From Clostridiales bacterium (GTDB lineage Bacteria; Bacillota; Clostridia; Oscillospirales; CAG-382): a DNA stretch of 64,000 nucleotides. How positions within the stretch are numbered: the stretch's first letter is position 1; each line of letters begins with the position of its first letter. This document shows positions 16,652 through 25,907 of this stretch, in pieces. A model generated the notes under the pieces. That model saw only the letters and a program-made list of their open reading frames with translations. It was not told the DNA's origin and made no database searches. Location: the NCBI GenBank assembly GCA_003343885.1, contig QAKH01000079.1, positions 62,001 through 126,000 of the forward strand, given 5' to 3'. Both the position numbers and the translations under genes were made by a program.

Positions 16652-19218
16652 TGAAAGAATACATTGCCAAGACGGGCGGACGTTACACCTACAACGACGA
16701 CTTGCTGAACCTGCAGGAACTCGCCCGGAGCATGACCTCGATCTTCGAAGGGTGCTCAAACTTCATCATCTCGGGTTGCGAGGTCGCCGACGGGCGTATC
16801 ACGCCCGGCTACGTGTGGATCGGCGGTCGTGTGCGCCCCTTCGAAGGTGCCGCGGAGGTGTCGTTGCCGTACTACATCTACGAGAAGAACCACTACGAGA
16901 CGATCGCCTATGCCGGGGACGTGAACAAGCACGGCCGCTGCTGCTATCTATGCTCGGGGGCGACATCGGTTCCACAGACCGAGGACGAGGTGACGGGCGC
17001 CCTGCCGGGCTATATCGAGCTGCACGAGGATTATGCACCGCGTTTCATAGACAAGTTCATCGGCCGTTATGCCGTATTGCTGGAAAGCCCTTTCGCACGA
17101 CAGACAGTTCATAAAGACCTCACGTTGGCAGGCTCCGTGAGTGTGGAGAAGCAGTTCGAATGCAAGACGGGCTTCTCTGTCGTCTCTCCCGACGGAAGCT
17201 ACAGCCTGCAGGGGCTGGTGCGGGATCCGGGAGCTGCGGAAGTGTCACTCTGCCATCAGGAGCAGCCCGTCAGTCGCGTGGAGATCGCCACCGACGGGTC
17301 CTTCACACTCTATGGGCAGGATGAGACACCTCTCGTGCGCGTGAGCGGCGAGGGCGTGCACATCCCGCACCTTACGGCCGTCAGCGGCCGCCTTGGAGCG
17401 CTCCATATCGAAGGCGGCGACCTGTTCAACACAGCCGACAATACGGACGAGGGTACGGTGAGCGTGAACCGTCGCGGATATCGCGGCGCCGAAGACCGCT
17501 ACCGCAATTTCGCGGTATACGATGGCCGCAACTCCGTGCCCCTGCTGCTGGCGGAAGGACGGACAGGAACAGTCGCGGTCGCGGGAGGCTTTGAGGTGCG
17601 TAGCGCCGCCGGGGGCATAACCCTGCGCAACACGCTCTACGACAAGAAGGAGGCAGCGCTGCAGAACCTCCTTCAGTGGCAGGACAAGGAGGGTGTGCGC
17701 ATTGCATGGCTGGGTTACGGAAACGGGGAATCGGTACACTTGAGCCTGCACAACGATTTGGGCGGTCTCACGCTCAGCGCTCGCAGTTGGGTAGACGTCG
17801 CCTCGGAACTGCGCATCGCAGGAAGGCCCATTGCGGAGCTATACGTCTCGCAGGCTTCCTTCACGCAGGCACTGGCCGCAAAGGTGAATGCGGTCGAGGG
17901 CAAGGGGCTCAGCACGGAAGACTTCACCACGGAGTACCGCCGCAAGTTGGACGCCATTGTCGCAGGCAGCCTCATGGAGGGCAGCGCGGGCTTCGCAACC
18001 ACGGAGGACGTATCCCGTGCGTTGGGCGGCAAACTCAATTGTGCGGACAACCTTGCGGATCTCGCGGACAAGGCCGCGGCCCGCAACGTGCTGGAGGTCT
18101 ATTCCTCTTCGGAATGCGACGGCCGTTTCCTGCAGACAAAAAACTTCCTCGCGGAGTTCGCATCCCTTACGGCTGCAGAAGTCGAAGGCAAGAGCCCCGA
18201 GGAGATCATTGCCCTGAAGCAGGAGCGTCAGCAGCGGGCTCGCGAGAACCTCGACGCCGAACGCCGGGGCACAGGGGATATGAAACTTTCCAAAGCCTCG
18301 AATCTCGCGGATGTGGAGGATAAGGATAAGGCACGTCACAACATCAACGTTTATTCGATCGAGGAGGTGGATGCGCTGCTGGCTGGGAAGCTGGACAACG
18401 ACGCCGCCTATCAGGGTGCAGTCTTCACCACAGAACATAAGGCCAAACTCGAGGCGATACGCACGGGAACCTTCGCCGGCAGGGACGAAAGCGGCGGCCA
18501 GCAGAACCAGAGCGAGGGCTACGTGACGACCTCGTCCGTGGTGCGCGAACTCTCGAAGTACGCCCCGCGGCTCATGGCGGGCTACAACACGCAGGACAAG
18601 GCTACGGTGGCTGCCAATCTGGAACTCTATACCCGCAACGAGTCGGACGGCCGTTTCGCGGCACTCGGGCAGTCGCTGCAGGATTACGTCTCGTACCTCG
18701 TCCGTCAGGGCAAGGCGACGGTCGAGGCCCGTAAGGCGCTGCGCGGGGTACTTGCCGCTGCCGGCGTGGATGATCTTATCGCCTATGTACGCCGTGACCA
18801 GAACCTCGCGGATCTTACGTTCAAGGACGACAATGCCCGGCGCTTGGCGTGCCAGAATATCGGTGCTGCCTATGCTCCGGAGTACGAGAAGAAGATTACG
18901 GACACGGGGTGGCTCGAATGCGGCGGCGAGAATGCCGGAACGCTTTGGGCCCGGCAGATCGGCAACATCGTCTGCGTGCAGGGCATCATCAACACGGCCC
19001 TGCGTTCGTCGAACAACTGGGGCTCCATCGCCACGATCCCCAACGTCATCTCCCCGCCTCGCTTCGGCTGCCGGCAGACGATGGCCAATTTCAACGACGA
19101 CCACGTCTACAACCGTGGCTGCTCGTTCGTCATCAAGGCCGGTTCGCGTACGATCCTCATGCACGAGAGCGGGGCTTACAACGTAACTACAGAGCTCAGT
19201 TTCTCTTATATGACCTAA
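16651..19218 (+). CDS. Phage tail fibre protein
   Basis: 855 residues from a GTG start at 16651 that overlaps the upstream TAG by one base. Residues 1-160 form an N-terminal attachment domain. The middle has several degenerate fibre repeats with the core NLADLADKAAARNVLEVYSS, NLADVEDKDKARHNINVYSI and AATVAANLELYTR-like variants, the register typical of trimeric tail fibres. The last 110 residues (DTGWLECGGENAGTLWARQI, then GSIATIPNVISPP) look like a receptor-binding tip domain. It closes the baseplate operon. Confidence 0.8.
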   Translation: MKEYIAKTGGRYTYNDDLLNLQELARSMTSIFEGCSNFIISGCEVADGRITPGYVWIGGRVRPFEGAAEVSLPYYIYEKNHYETIAYAGDVNKHGRCCYLCSGATSVPQTEDEVTGALPGYIELHEDYAPRFIDKFIGRYAVLLESPFARQTVHKDLTLAGSVSVEKQFECKTGFSVVSPDGSYSLQGLVRDPGAAEVSLCHQEQPVSRVEIATDGSFTLYGQDETPLVRVSGEGVHIPHLTAVSGRLGALHIEGGDLFNTADNTDEGTVSVNRRGYRGAEDRYRNFAVYDGRNSVPLLLAEGRTGTVAVAGGFEVRSAAGGITLRNTLYDKKEAALQNLLQWQDKEGVRIAWLGYGNGESVHLSLHNDLGGLTLSARSWVDVASELRIAGRPIAELYVSQASFTQALAAKVNAVEGKGLSTEDFTTEYRRKLDAIVAGSLMEGSAGFATTEDVSRALGGKLNCADNLADLADKAAARNVLEVYSSSECDGRFLQTKNFLAEFASLTAAEVEGKSPEEIIALKQERQQRARENLDAERRGTGDMKLSKASNLADVEDKDKARHNINVYSIEEVDALLAGKLDNDAAYQGAVFTTEHKAKLEAIRTGTFAGRDESGGQQNQSEGYVTTSSVVRELSKYAPRLMAGYNTQDKATVAANLELYTRNESDGRFAALGQSLQDYVSYLVRQGKATVEARKALRGVLAAAGVDDLIAYVRRDQNLADLTFKDDNARRLACQNIGAAYAPEYEKKITDTGWLECGGENAGTLWARQIGNIVCVQGIINTALRSSNNWGSIATIPNVISPPRFGCRQTMANFNDDHVYNRGCSFVIKAGSRTILMHESGAYNVTTELSFSYMT

Positions 19219-19230
19219 AATCTTATTACA

Positions 19231-19434
19231 ATGAAAAAGAGAGTGAACATCACGCGCGACGTGGAGAGCCGCCGCAACATCGCACGGGGCGCAGGTTTCG
19301 CAGTGCCTGCCGCTTCACCCGACAAAACCGAATGTCATGACACGAAGAACGAAGAGTCGCTGCCGGAAGGTATCCCTACGTCCTCCGCAGCCCGGAACAA
19401 AAAATCGCGGGGGACGCCCGCGGGGAAGCTTTAA
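19231..19434 (+). CDS. Possible small phage protein, unknown function
   Basis: 67 residues from an ATG 12 bases after the fibre stop. It is basic and overlaps the next gene by 98 bases in another frame. The opening MKKRVNITRDVESRRNIARG is plausible protein, but the C-terminal part coincides with the start of the 172-residue gene, so at least one of the two starts may be wrong. No family is recognised. Confidence 0.4.
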   Translation: MKKRVNITRDVESRRNIARGAGFAVPAASPDKTECHDTKNEESLPEGIPTSSAARNKKSRGTPAGKL

Positions 19435-19855
19435 GCGCTTCCCTTTCAACCAGACGCCCATAGGGTTCATGCTCTACAACGAGGCGCCTGCGGTCTACAA
19501 CATTCTGATGCTGCTCTGCCCGCATTCACAGCGAAGATTCCCGCATCCGCAGACCGTGGCTCTCGTCTGTACAGCCTCGGACGACCCTGCGCTGCGCAAG
19601 CCCAAATTCCGCCGTTACATGAAACGCTACGAGCGAGAGGGTTGCTACTGCCGCCGCGGCAAGCTCCTCACGCCCGAGCGCGAGCGTTACTATGCCCGCC
19701 TGCGGCGTACATTGCTGGATCGCTACATCGTGGATCATTGGGCGCAAATCGTACGCATGCAGAGCATGGAAGAAATAACACACGCAAGCACCACTGTCGA
19801 AATCCCGCATTGGGAAAGCGACGTTATCCGCGCCTACGTCAAGAATTTGAAATAA
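19337..19855 (+). CDS. Phage protein of unknown function, basic
   Basis: 172 residues. The N-terminus is rich in Arg/Lys/Pro (TKNRGGRPRGSFKRFPFNQT), suggesting nucleic-acid contact, followed by a helical body (RKPKFRRYMKRYEREGCYCR, ERERYYARLRRTLLDRYIVD). No named domain is recognised. An internal start near 19466 (MLYNEAP) would avoid the overlap with the preceding small frame. It is the last gene before the promoter and structured leader of the replication module. Confidence 0.65.
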   Translation: MTRRTKSRCRKVSLRPPQPGTKNRGGRPRGSFKRFPFNQTPIGFMLYNEAPAVYNILMLLCPHSQRRFPHPQTVALVCTASDDPALRKPKFRRYMKRYEREGCYCRRGKLLTPERERYYARLRRTLLDRYIVDHWAQIVRMQSMEEITHASTTVEIPHWESDVIRAYVKNLK

Positions 19856-19880
19856 TTCATAAAAAACTAAATATCCGATA

Positions 19881-19912
19881 TTTGCATTTTCAAAACAAGA
19901 CCTATAATTTTG
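19881..19912 (+). promoter_or_regulatory. Bacteroidota-type promoter of the replication module
   Basis: TTTG at 19881-19884, 20 bases, then TAATTTTG at 19905-19912: an exact match to the TTTG-N19/20-TAnnTTTG consensus. The predicted start is near 19919. It sits in a short AT-rich gap between the tail operon and the SSB-like gene, so it marks the start of a separate transcription unit. Confidence 0.7.
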
Positions 19913-19973
19913 CAGTGCGCTTCCTTGAAAGAAAACGCGTTCAATTTGATGGTTCCCCGCCTCTTCGGGGAGC

Positions 19974-20102
19974 GTGATAGTTAAGCCGGAGCTGCGAGCA
20001 TCGAGCACCGGTTTTTTTCACGGCATATCGAGTAAACCAGACGGTTCCCGGCAGTACCGAAGCCGGATCAGAGCCCCGATCCTCGGCAGTATTAACTATC
20101 AC
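19974..20102 (+). ncRNA. Structured 129-nt leader closed by an 11-bp perfect stem
   Basis: GTGATAGTTAA at 19974-19984 is the exact reverse complement of TTAACTATCAC at 20092-20102. Inside lie a terminator-type hairpin (19986-20011) with seven T and a second hairpin (20062-20087, GCCGGATC with GATC-CT-CGGC). A small CCCCG/CGGGG hairpin precedes it at 19955-19970. The element lies between a good promoter and the start of the gp32-like gene 11 bases later. It can be drawn as a multi-branch junction. It could be an autoregulatory leader, an attenuator or a small RNA. Confidence 0.6.
19986..20018 (+). terminator. Intrinsic terminator or attenuator inside the leader
   Basis: CCGG-A-GCT-G-CGA, loop GCA, TCG-AGC-A-CCGG, then TTTTTTT at 20012-20018: an interrupted stem and a run of seven T. 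If used, it ends an RNA of about 100 nt started at the promoter at 19881-19912, before the SSB-like gene is reached, so that gene would need readthrough. Confidence 0.65.
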
Positions 20103-20113
20103 ACATCGCAACC

Positions 20114-21358
20114 ATGATGCAAGACAATTACGACGTACGGGGTACCGAGGGTGCCTCTGTGGAGGAACTCTTCCTCTCTCAGGAGGAGTCGTTTTCCGAG
20201 GCGCAGGCCCGCGCCATTGAAGAGAACAAATCGTTCGCCAAAACCGAGTTCTTCCGTTTCGACAGGCTGGGAACCTATCGCCTGCGCGTACTGCCCATCG
20301 CCCCGAGCCGGACGGATACTGTAGAGCGCCGCGGGTACGAGTATCCCGTCCGGCAGTTGCTGATGGAACTCCAGCGCCCCGCAGGCGGGGAGAAGACGCA
20401 GAGCATGTATGTCACCGTACCCCGTGCCACGGAGGCCGGCTATACGCTCGATCTCATCGACACCTACCGTCGTCTGGCCTCCGAGGCCGCCCGCACAGCA
20501 GGTGATGAGAAGCTCGCCGAAAAGATAGCGGGCGGCAGCTATGGAGGGGGTCTCAAATTCGGATACGGACATGCCATGTACGTCATCGATCTGAAGGAAC
20601 GCGCCAAAGGACTGCAATTGCTCACGCTCTCGCACGCACAGTTCAAGGAACTCGACGAACGACGCTTCAAACTCTGGGAAAAGAAACTCCAGAAGAATCC
20701 CCAGCATCCGTGTCCCATCTCATCCGTGTATAGCGCCTATCCCGTGGAAGTCGAGAAGCGTCGCAATGGAGGCAAGACCGAATATTGCTTCTCCATAGAC
20801 AACGAGTCCGACAATGAGGGCCTTTCGAAGGAAGAGCTCACGATACTCCTGAACAGTCCCCGCATTCCGGAGATCATCTATCGCTATACGCGCTACCATT
20901 TCGAGGCGACGCTCGTCTTCCTCACCCAGTGCGACACCCGCTACGGTCTACGCGTGATGCAGAGCTCAGAGATGACAGAGGCCGTGGAAACCTTCCGCGC
21001 CGAGATACCTAAAGAGGATACTTCATCGTTCAGCTTCGATCGCCGTACGAAAGAGGCACGCGAGAATGCAGCTGCCGGAGCCCTTACGCTCGAGGGCCTG
21101 TGCAACCGCTTCGAGGAGCTCCGGGCCAAGGGTTTGGGCGACAAAACCGAAGAGGGGCAAGAACTGAGGGCCATGCTCCGCAGTTTCATCGAGCAGGAGA
21201 AACTTCCGGTGCGCGTCACACGCTCGGCGACTAACGATGAGCTGCTCGACATGATCGAGGATGCCGTCGCAGACACGGCCGCGGCACAAGATGACCCTGA
21301 AGCCGCACCGGCAGCCGCCGGGATGCAGGAGGAGGTTTCTGCACCTCGCAGGCGATAA
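20114..21358 (+). CDS. Single-stranded DNA-binding protein (T4 gp32-like)
   Basis: 414 residues. The core (about residues 50-290) has the aromatic, basic beta pattern expected of a gp32-type OB fold (KTEFFRFDRLGTYRLRVLPI, KFGYGHAMYVIDLKE). The C-terminus from about residue 370 is acidic and alanine-rich, as in SSBs that recruit replication partners, though it ends in RRR. Directly downstream are gp47- and gp46-like genes. There is no clear zinc cluster. gp32 of T4 binds ssDNA and represses its own mRNA through a structured leader; a similar structured leader sits upstream here. Assignment rests on pattern and context. Confidence 0.6.
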   Translation: MMQDNYDVRGTEGASVEELFLSQEESFSEAQARAIEENKSFAKTEFFRFDRLGTYRLRVLPIAPSRTDTVERRGYEYPVRQLLMELQRPAGGEKTQSMYVTVPRATEAGYTLDLIDTYRRLASEAARTAGDEKLAEKIAGGSYGGGLKFGYGHAMYVIDLKERAKGLQLLTLSHAQFKELDERRFKLWEKKLQKNPQHPCPISSVYSAYPVEVEKRRNGGKTEYCFSIDNESDNEGLSKEELTILLNSPRIPEIIYRYTRYHFEATLVFLTQCDTRYGLRVMQSSEMTEAVETFRAEIPKEDTSSFSFDRRTKEARENAAAGALTLEGLCNRFEELRAKGLGDKTEEGQELRAMLRSFIEQEKLPVRVTRSATNDELLDMIEDAVADTAAAQDDPEAAPAAAGMQEEVSAPRRR

Positions 21359-21430
21359 ACATTCCTGACGTCGATTCTTTTCATCTTACGGGGGCGCACC
21401 GTGCGCACCCCTTTTTCAACGATTTGACTC

Positions 21431-22495
21431 ATGACAAGAGATAAACGACCGTGCATGCTTCTGATGAACGACATGCACGTCTCCAAAAACGATATTGCCG
21501 AATTCGACCGTAACTGGGACGAAGCGCTGGCACTCTGTCGCGAGCGCAGCATCCGCGATATAGCCCTTGGCGGCGACCTTTTCCAAAGCCGCAGCGCGCA
21601 GACGCTCGACGTCCTGCTCGCGGTACACGACGCCCTGCTGCGTGCAGCCGGGGCCGGCATCCGTCTTACGATTGCCGAAGGCAATCACGACAAGGTGAAT
21701 CAGGAAGACCTGCGCGGCTACTGCCACGTCTTCGACTGCCACCCTTCGGTCACGGTCGTAGACGACATCCTGACGCTCGATGACCCTGCGTGGGCGTTCT
21801 CACTACACATGATGGGCTATTTCCCCGAAGGCGGAAGCTTTACGTCGCGTCTGGCGGCCCTTGCGACGAGCGGTCTTGTGGAGGGCAAACTCAACTACCT
21901 CTATATCCACGAGGGCGTGAACGGAGCCCTCGCCACGGCAGCGCCGTGCGAGCTGCCGCCCCGCATTTTCGAACCCTTCGACCGTGTCTTCGCGGGGCAT
22001 TACCACAATCGCGCCGTCGTGCCCGGCACCCGTATCGAATACGTCGGATCGAGCCGCCAGTTCAACTTCGGCGAGGATGAAGCCAAAGGCTATACCATCC
22101 TCTGCACGGACGGTTCGTCGGAGTTCGTGCAGAACGAGGCCAACATCCGCTATAAGGTCCTCGATACGTCGGCCGATAAGGTCGGCATACACCTTTTCGA
22201 CCGCATCGACGAGCTGCGCGCCGACGTCCGCTGCCGCCTCAAGGTTCGTGTGCGGGCTTCGCAGACCGACACCGTGGACCGCCAGCGGCTGCTCGATGCC
22301 GGAGCCAACAAGGTCGAAGTCCTCAGCGACACCGCCCCGATACCGGCCGCGCCCGAGGAAGATGTGCTCGACAAATTCGACGGCGCACGCCTGCGCCGCG
22401 CTTACGAGGACTTCTGCGCAGGGAGAGGCATCGACGACGTGGAGCTCGGAATCGCTTACCTTAACAAAATAGACCGTACATCATGTGGTATCTGA
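21431..22495 (+). CDS. SbcD/gp47-like exonuclease subunit (metallophosphoesterase)
   Basis: 354 residues. The calcineurin-type metal motifs are all visible: D-x-H in LLMNDMHVSKND, GGDLF, GNHD in AEGNHDKVN, the H in YIHEGVNG and GHYH in FAGHYHNRA. It forms the nuclease part of the SbcCD/Mre11-Rad50-like complex with the next gene, which it overlaps by 13 bases. In T4 the pair gp46/gp47 processes DNA ends for recombination-dependent replication. The C-terminal 110 residues probably contact the ATPase partner. Confidence 0.9.
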   Translation: MTRDKRPCMLLMNDMHVSKNDIAEFDRNWDEALALCRERSIRDIALGGDLFQSRSAQTLDVLLAVHDALLRAAGAGIRLTIAEGNHDKVNQEDLRGYCHVFDCHPSVTVVDDILTLDDPAWAFSLHMMGYFPEGGSFTSRLAALATSGLVEGKLNYLYIHEGVNGALATAAPCELPPRIFEPFDRVFAGHYHNRAVVPGTRIEYVGSSRQFNFGEDEAKGYTILCTDGSSEFVQNEANIRYKVLDTSADKVGIHLFDRIDELRADVRCRLKVRVRASQTDTVDRQRLLDAGANKVEVLSDTAPIPAAPEEDVLDKFDGARLRRAYEDFCAGRGIDDVELGIAYLNKIDRTSCGI

Positions 22496-24801
22496 AACAT
22501 ATCTCCGCAACCGATATATGCTCCTTCCGCACGCTGGACTATGCGCCGGCCGAAGGTACGACGACGCTCATATTCGGGCACAATGCCGACAACGAGTCGC
22601 AGCGCAGCAACGGAGCAGGCAAGTCGACGCTCATCGAAGCCATCACGCTCGGACTGACGGGTAGCCCCTTGCGCAAGGTCCGCGCCGAGGAGGTCGTAAA
22701 CGATGCGGCCGAAGAGTGCCGTGTGACCCTTACGCTCGGCAACCGGGCCACGGGCGAGGAGATGCGCATCGAGCGTACCGTACCCCGCCGTGGTACGGCT
22801 TCGGTGCGATGCCTGCTCACGCAGGACGGGAAAACCGGAGAGGTAGCGCAGCCCAGCGTCGACGCCGCCAATCGCTACATCCTCGAACGGCTCGGCATCA
22901 CACGCGAGGAGCTCTTCTTCGCATTCATTCTCTCGCGTCACCGTTATGCGGACTTCCTCTCGGCATCGGACCGGGAGAAAAAGGAGATCATCAACCGCTT
23001 CAGCGGCGGCGACAGCGTGGACCGTGCCATCGCCTCGGTCGGAGAAGACCTTGTGCCGCTGCAGGAGGAACTGCGGGCTGCGGAGCTGGAGATAGCCTCC
23101 ATCGACGGGCGTATCGCAATGCTATCCGAGCAGATCGCTCACGAAGAGGAGTCCCGCAGCGAAAAGGAACTTTCTCGGAAACAGAAGATCGCCTCGATAC
23201 ATGAAACGATAGCCGCCAAGCGGAGTGCTGTGCGCGAGTGCGGCGAGGAGATCGCCCGTCAGGAGCGGTTCTTGTGCCGCATCGCCGAAGCCGAGGGTCG
23301 AGTGCAGAAGGTGGAGGACTCCGCAGAGCCGCTTGCGGCGTGTATGACCCGCGTACGGGAATTGCTCGCACCCCTGACAGATGCTCCGCTGACGGATTGG
23401 GGGCATGTGGCGGCGGACAAACACAAGGAGATAGAGACCTCCCGGGCGGAGATGGACAAGTGGACGCAGATCATAGCAGGAATAGGCCATAAGCTGGCCA
23501 CGGCAGAGGTAGAACTTATCCTGCGGCGCAAAGAGTTCGACTGCTTCAAGGAGGAGGCTGCGGAGAAAGGCGTCGCACTGTGCGACCAAATGCGCAGCCT
23601 CGAAGAACGCCTTACACGGATGAATGCCGAAGTCGTGGAACTGCAGCGGCGCAAGCGTACCGTGACGGCGGCTGTAGAGACGCTCCACGCGCGTCTGGCA
23701 GGCGTGGTGGAGTGCCCTGCCTGCGCACATCGTTTTCTTGTAGCAGACGGTGCATTCGACGTGGCGGCGGCGCAAGGGCAGCTCGAAGGTCGCGAAGCGG
23801 AGCTCACACAGGTGAAGCAGGAACTTCAGGACAACGAACTCGAAGCCGAGAAGGTCGCGCAGATGATAACCGCCGTGCAGACCCGCACCCGCGAGCTGGA
23901 GGCCCTGCGCCGCGGCTGGGAGGAGCGTATGGCCAAGGCCACGCGTGCCGTAGACGCAGCGGAATACGAGATGGAGGGCGCGAAGTTCAATATGCAGCGC
24001 ATCCGCGACCATGTCGCCGCACGTACCCGCGAGGTAGAAGATATGCGTCGTGCACTCTTCGACGAAGCATGCGACCGCCTCGTCGACCTTCGCAAGGCCG
24101 CGGAACGGTCGATCGATGAATGCCGCGAGCGTATGGCGGCAGCCGAAAGCTCCATAGAGACCTTGCGGCAGACGGCCGCCGAGCTCGAACATGCCACGGC
24201 ATCGGAACTTGCGGCATCGCTCCGCAAATCGCTGAAAGAGTACCGGCGCCGAAACTCGGAACTGATGGCGCGGCACTCGCAGGCCGTGGAACGGCGTACG
24301 GCGCTGGAAACGCAGCAGCAACGTTTCGTGCTCTTTCGGACCTATCTGGCCAACACGAAGATAGAGGCTCTCGCAGGTATGATAAACCGCGTACTCGAAG
24401 ACCTCGGCTCCGACCTGCGCGTGAATCTCGCAGGGTACACGACCCTCAAGAGCGGTGTCGTGCGCGAGAAGATCTCCGTCACGGTGATACGCGACGGAAT
24501 GGATGCCGGCAGCATCCTGAAACTTTCCGAGGGGGAGCGGGCACGCGTGAACACCGCCTCGATCCTCGCCATGCAACGGCTGGTGAACGGCAATTGCCCC
24601 TACGGCGGAGGACTCGACCTGCTCTGCATGGATGAAATCCTTGACGCCGTGGACGCGGATGGACTTGCAAGCGTCTTCGCGGCGCTCAACAAGCAGTCCG
24701 TGACGGCGCTGGTCGTATCCCACGGACTCGTGCAGGAGAACTATCCTCACCGCATAACCGTCACGAAGGAGAATGGAGCTTCGCGGATCGAACGGCAGTA
24801 G
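22483..24801 (+). CDS. SbcC/gp46-like recombination ATPase
   Basis: 772 residues, Rad50/SbcC architecture. Walker A is NGAGKSTLIEA near residue 45. Two long coiled coils (about 190-400 and 440-620) flank a zinc hook with CPAC in VVECPACAHRF. The C-terminal half-site has the ABC signature LSEGERARVN and Walker B LLCMDEILDAVD. It partners the gp47-like nuclease upstream. The gene end overlaps a broken RuvC-like reading frame. Confidence 0.9.
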   Translation: MWYLKHISATDICSFRTLDYAPAEGTTTLIFGHNADNESQRSNGAGKSTLIEAITLGLTGSPLRKVRAEEVVNDAAEECRVTLTLGNRATGEEMRIERTVPRRGTASVRCLLTQDGKTGEVAQPSVDAANRYILERLGITREELFFAFILSRHRYADFLSASDREKKEIINRFSGGDSVDRAIASVGEDLVPLQEELRAAELEIASIDGRIAMLSEQIAHEEESRSEKELSRKQKIASIHETIAAKRSAVRECGEEIARQERFLCRIAEAEGRVQKVEDSAEPLAACMTRVRELLAPLTDAPLTDWGHVAADKHKEIETSRAEMDKWTQIIAGIGHKLATAEVELILRRKEFDCFKEEAAEKGVALCDQMRSLEERLTRMNAEVVELQRRKRTVTAAVETLHARLAGVVECPACAHRFLVADGAFDVAAAQGQLEGREAELTQVKQELQDNELEAEKVAQMITAVQTRTRELEALRRGWEERMAKATRAVDAAEYEMEGAKFNMQRIRDHVAARTREVEDMRRALFDEACDRLVDLRKAAERSIDECRERMAAAESSIETLRQTAAELEHATASELAASLRKSLKEYRRRNSELMARHSQAVERRTALETQQQRFVLFRTYLANTKIEALAGMINRVLEDLGSDLRVNLAGYTTLKSGVVREKISVTVIRDGMDAGSILKLSEGERARVNTASILAMQRLVNGNCPYGGGLDLLCMDEILDAVDADGLASVFAALNKQSVTALVVSHGLVQENYPHRITVTKENGASRIERQ

Positions 24802-25165
24802 ACTCACACGCAGCCGCCGAACGCACCTCGCGTTCTACCGCACGCTCCGGAAGGCCCCTCTCCGAAACGGCATACGGTGCATCGTGGCGAGGATGTGAAC
24901 TTCAACGCCCACAACCGCGACCTAAAGCAAGTCTCCGAGCTGCGGGGCATCCCGCTCTTCCTGCGCGAAGAGCGGAACCCGTTGCCCGTGGAGTGCGTGA
25001 ACGCCGCCACAACTCAAGAAATGGACAGCGGGAGACGGACGGACCGACAAGAGCCGCCTGATCGCCGCATGCCGCAATGACTGCCGCTTTGCCCCTGCCT
25101 CGTATGACGGGGCCGATGCTTTTTTGCTCTCCCACGACCTCGTACGCAAGTACCGTCTGCCATAA
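24773..25165 (+). pseudogene. RuvC-like Holliday-junction nuclease remnant with two compensating frameshifts
   Basis: Three frames in a row encode one recognisable protein. Frame 1 (ATG 24773 to about 24890) gives THLAFYRTLRKAPLRNGIRC then IVA; after a missing base the text continues as EDVNFNAHNRDLKQVSELRG and ends VECVNAAT; after an extra base near 25015 it returns to the first frame as LKKWTAGDGRTDKSRLIAAC and YDGADAFLLSHDLVRKY, with stop at 25163-25165. The (A)EDVN, LSE/VSELRG, KKW-TGxG-x-x-DK and (D)xADAF motifs fit phage RuvC-like nucleases. The N-terminal strand with the first catalytic aspartate is absent. It may be real decay or sequencing error. Confidence 0.65.
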
Positions 25166-25292
25166 CAGGTCCGTGCACTCCTTATCCCGCCTGCGGGGCG
25201 GCTGTCTCGCCACTCCGTCCAGTTCCCATTTGATGCTAACCATAAGCCGACAGATCCCATGAAGATGAGTAATGACACAATAAGTCGGCCAC

Positions 25293-25907
25293 GTGAAAGC
25301 ACAACAGTCCCTGATTTCCCACATAGATACCGAACAGTCCGTACGTCAGCGCACGGAACTCTTCGAGCGCCTCATATTCCCCAACCGCAATCTCGTATAT
25401 AAGATCTGCATGCGCTTCACATCGCGCTGGCAGGATGTCGAGGAGAACTACAACGAGTGTCTGGCGAATCTCTATCGCTACGTACACACCTACGACCCGG
25501 GGAAGAACCTTGCCAACTGGATATTCATTTGCTGCAAACGCCTGATATACGATCTGGACCGACGCAGGGCGGCATTCAAGACCTCGGACGACCTCGATCC
25601 CGAACACATCATCAGCCACCACGCCGAAGATACCGACCGTATGAGCGGCAACTGCATGGGACTCGATAACTACCGGGAGCTCTATAGCGACGACATCCTG
25701 CGGGCTCTCGACCGACTGAATCCCATATACCGGGAGGCGCTGCTCCTGCAGCAGGCCGGATACAAGCTCGAAGAGATCATGGAAATAACACACCGCAACG
25801 GCACGCTCCGTACACCGAATATCGAGACGGTCAAGAGCCGTCTGTTCCTCGCCAAACTGAAGATGCGCCAAATGATCGACCGCGATGGAAACAGCCGCAA
25901 TGAGTAA
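25293..25907 (+). CDS. Phage-encoded sigma-70-family (ECF-like) factor
   Basis: 204 residues from a GTG start; no in-frame ATG is available upstream. Residues 25-100 match sigma region 2 (FERLIFPNRNLVYKICMRFT, NYNECLANLYRYVHTYDPGK, NWIFICCKRLIYDLDRRR). Residues 135-200 match region 4 (ILRALDRLNPIYREALLLQQ, YKLEEIMEIT, TVKSRLFLAKLKM). It would redirect host RNA polymerase, possibly to late genes: in T4 the late sigma gene 55 also lies beside genes 46 and 47. No anti-sigma gene is seen. The 127 bases before it hold only a short CCGCC/GGCGG hairpin. Confidence 0.8.
   Translation: MKAQQSLISHIDTEQSVRQRTELFERLIFPNRNLVYKICMRFTSRWQDVEENYNECLANLYRYVHTYDPGKNLANWIFICCKRLIYDLDRRRAAFKTSDDLDPEHIISHHAEDTDRMSGNCMGLDNYRELYSDDILRALDRLNPIYREALLLQQAGYKLEEIMEITHRNGTLRTPNIETVKSRLFLAKLKMRQMIDRDGNSRNE

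Noticed and set aside
23122..24807. Minus-strand frame of 561 codons over the gp46-like gene
   Set aside because: Antisense to an ATPase with complete Walker, hook and signature motifs.
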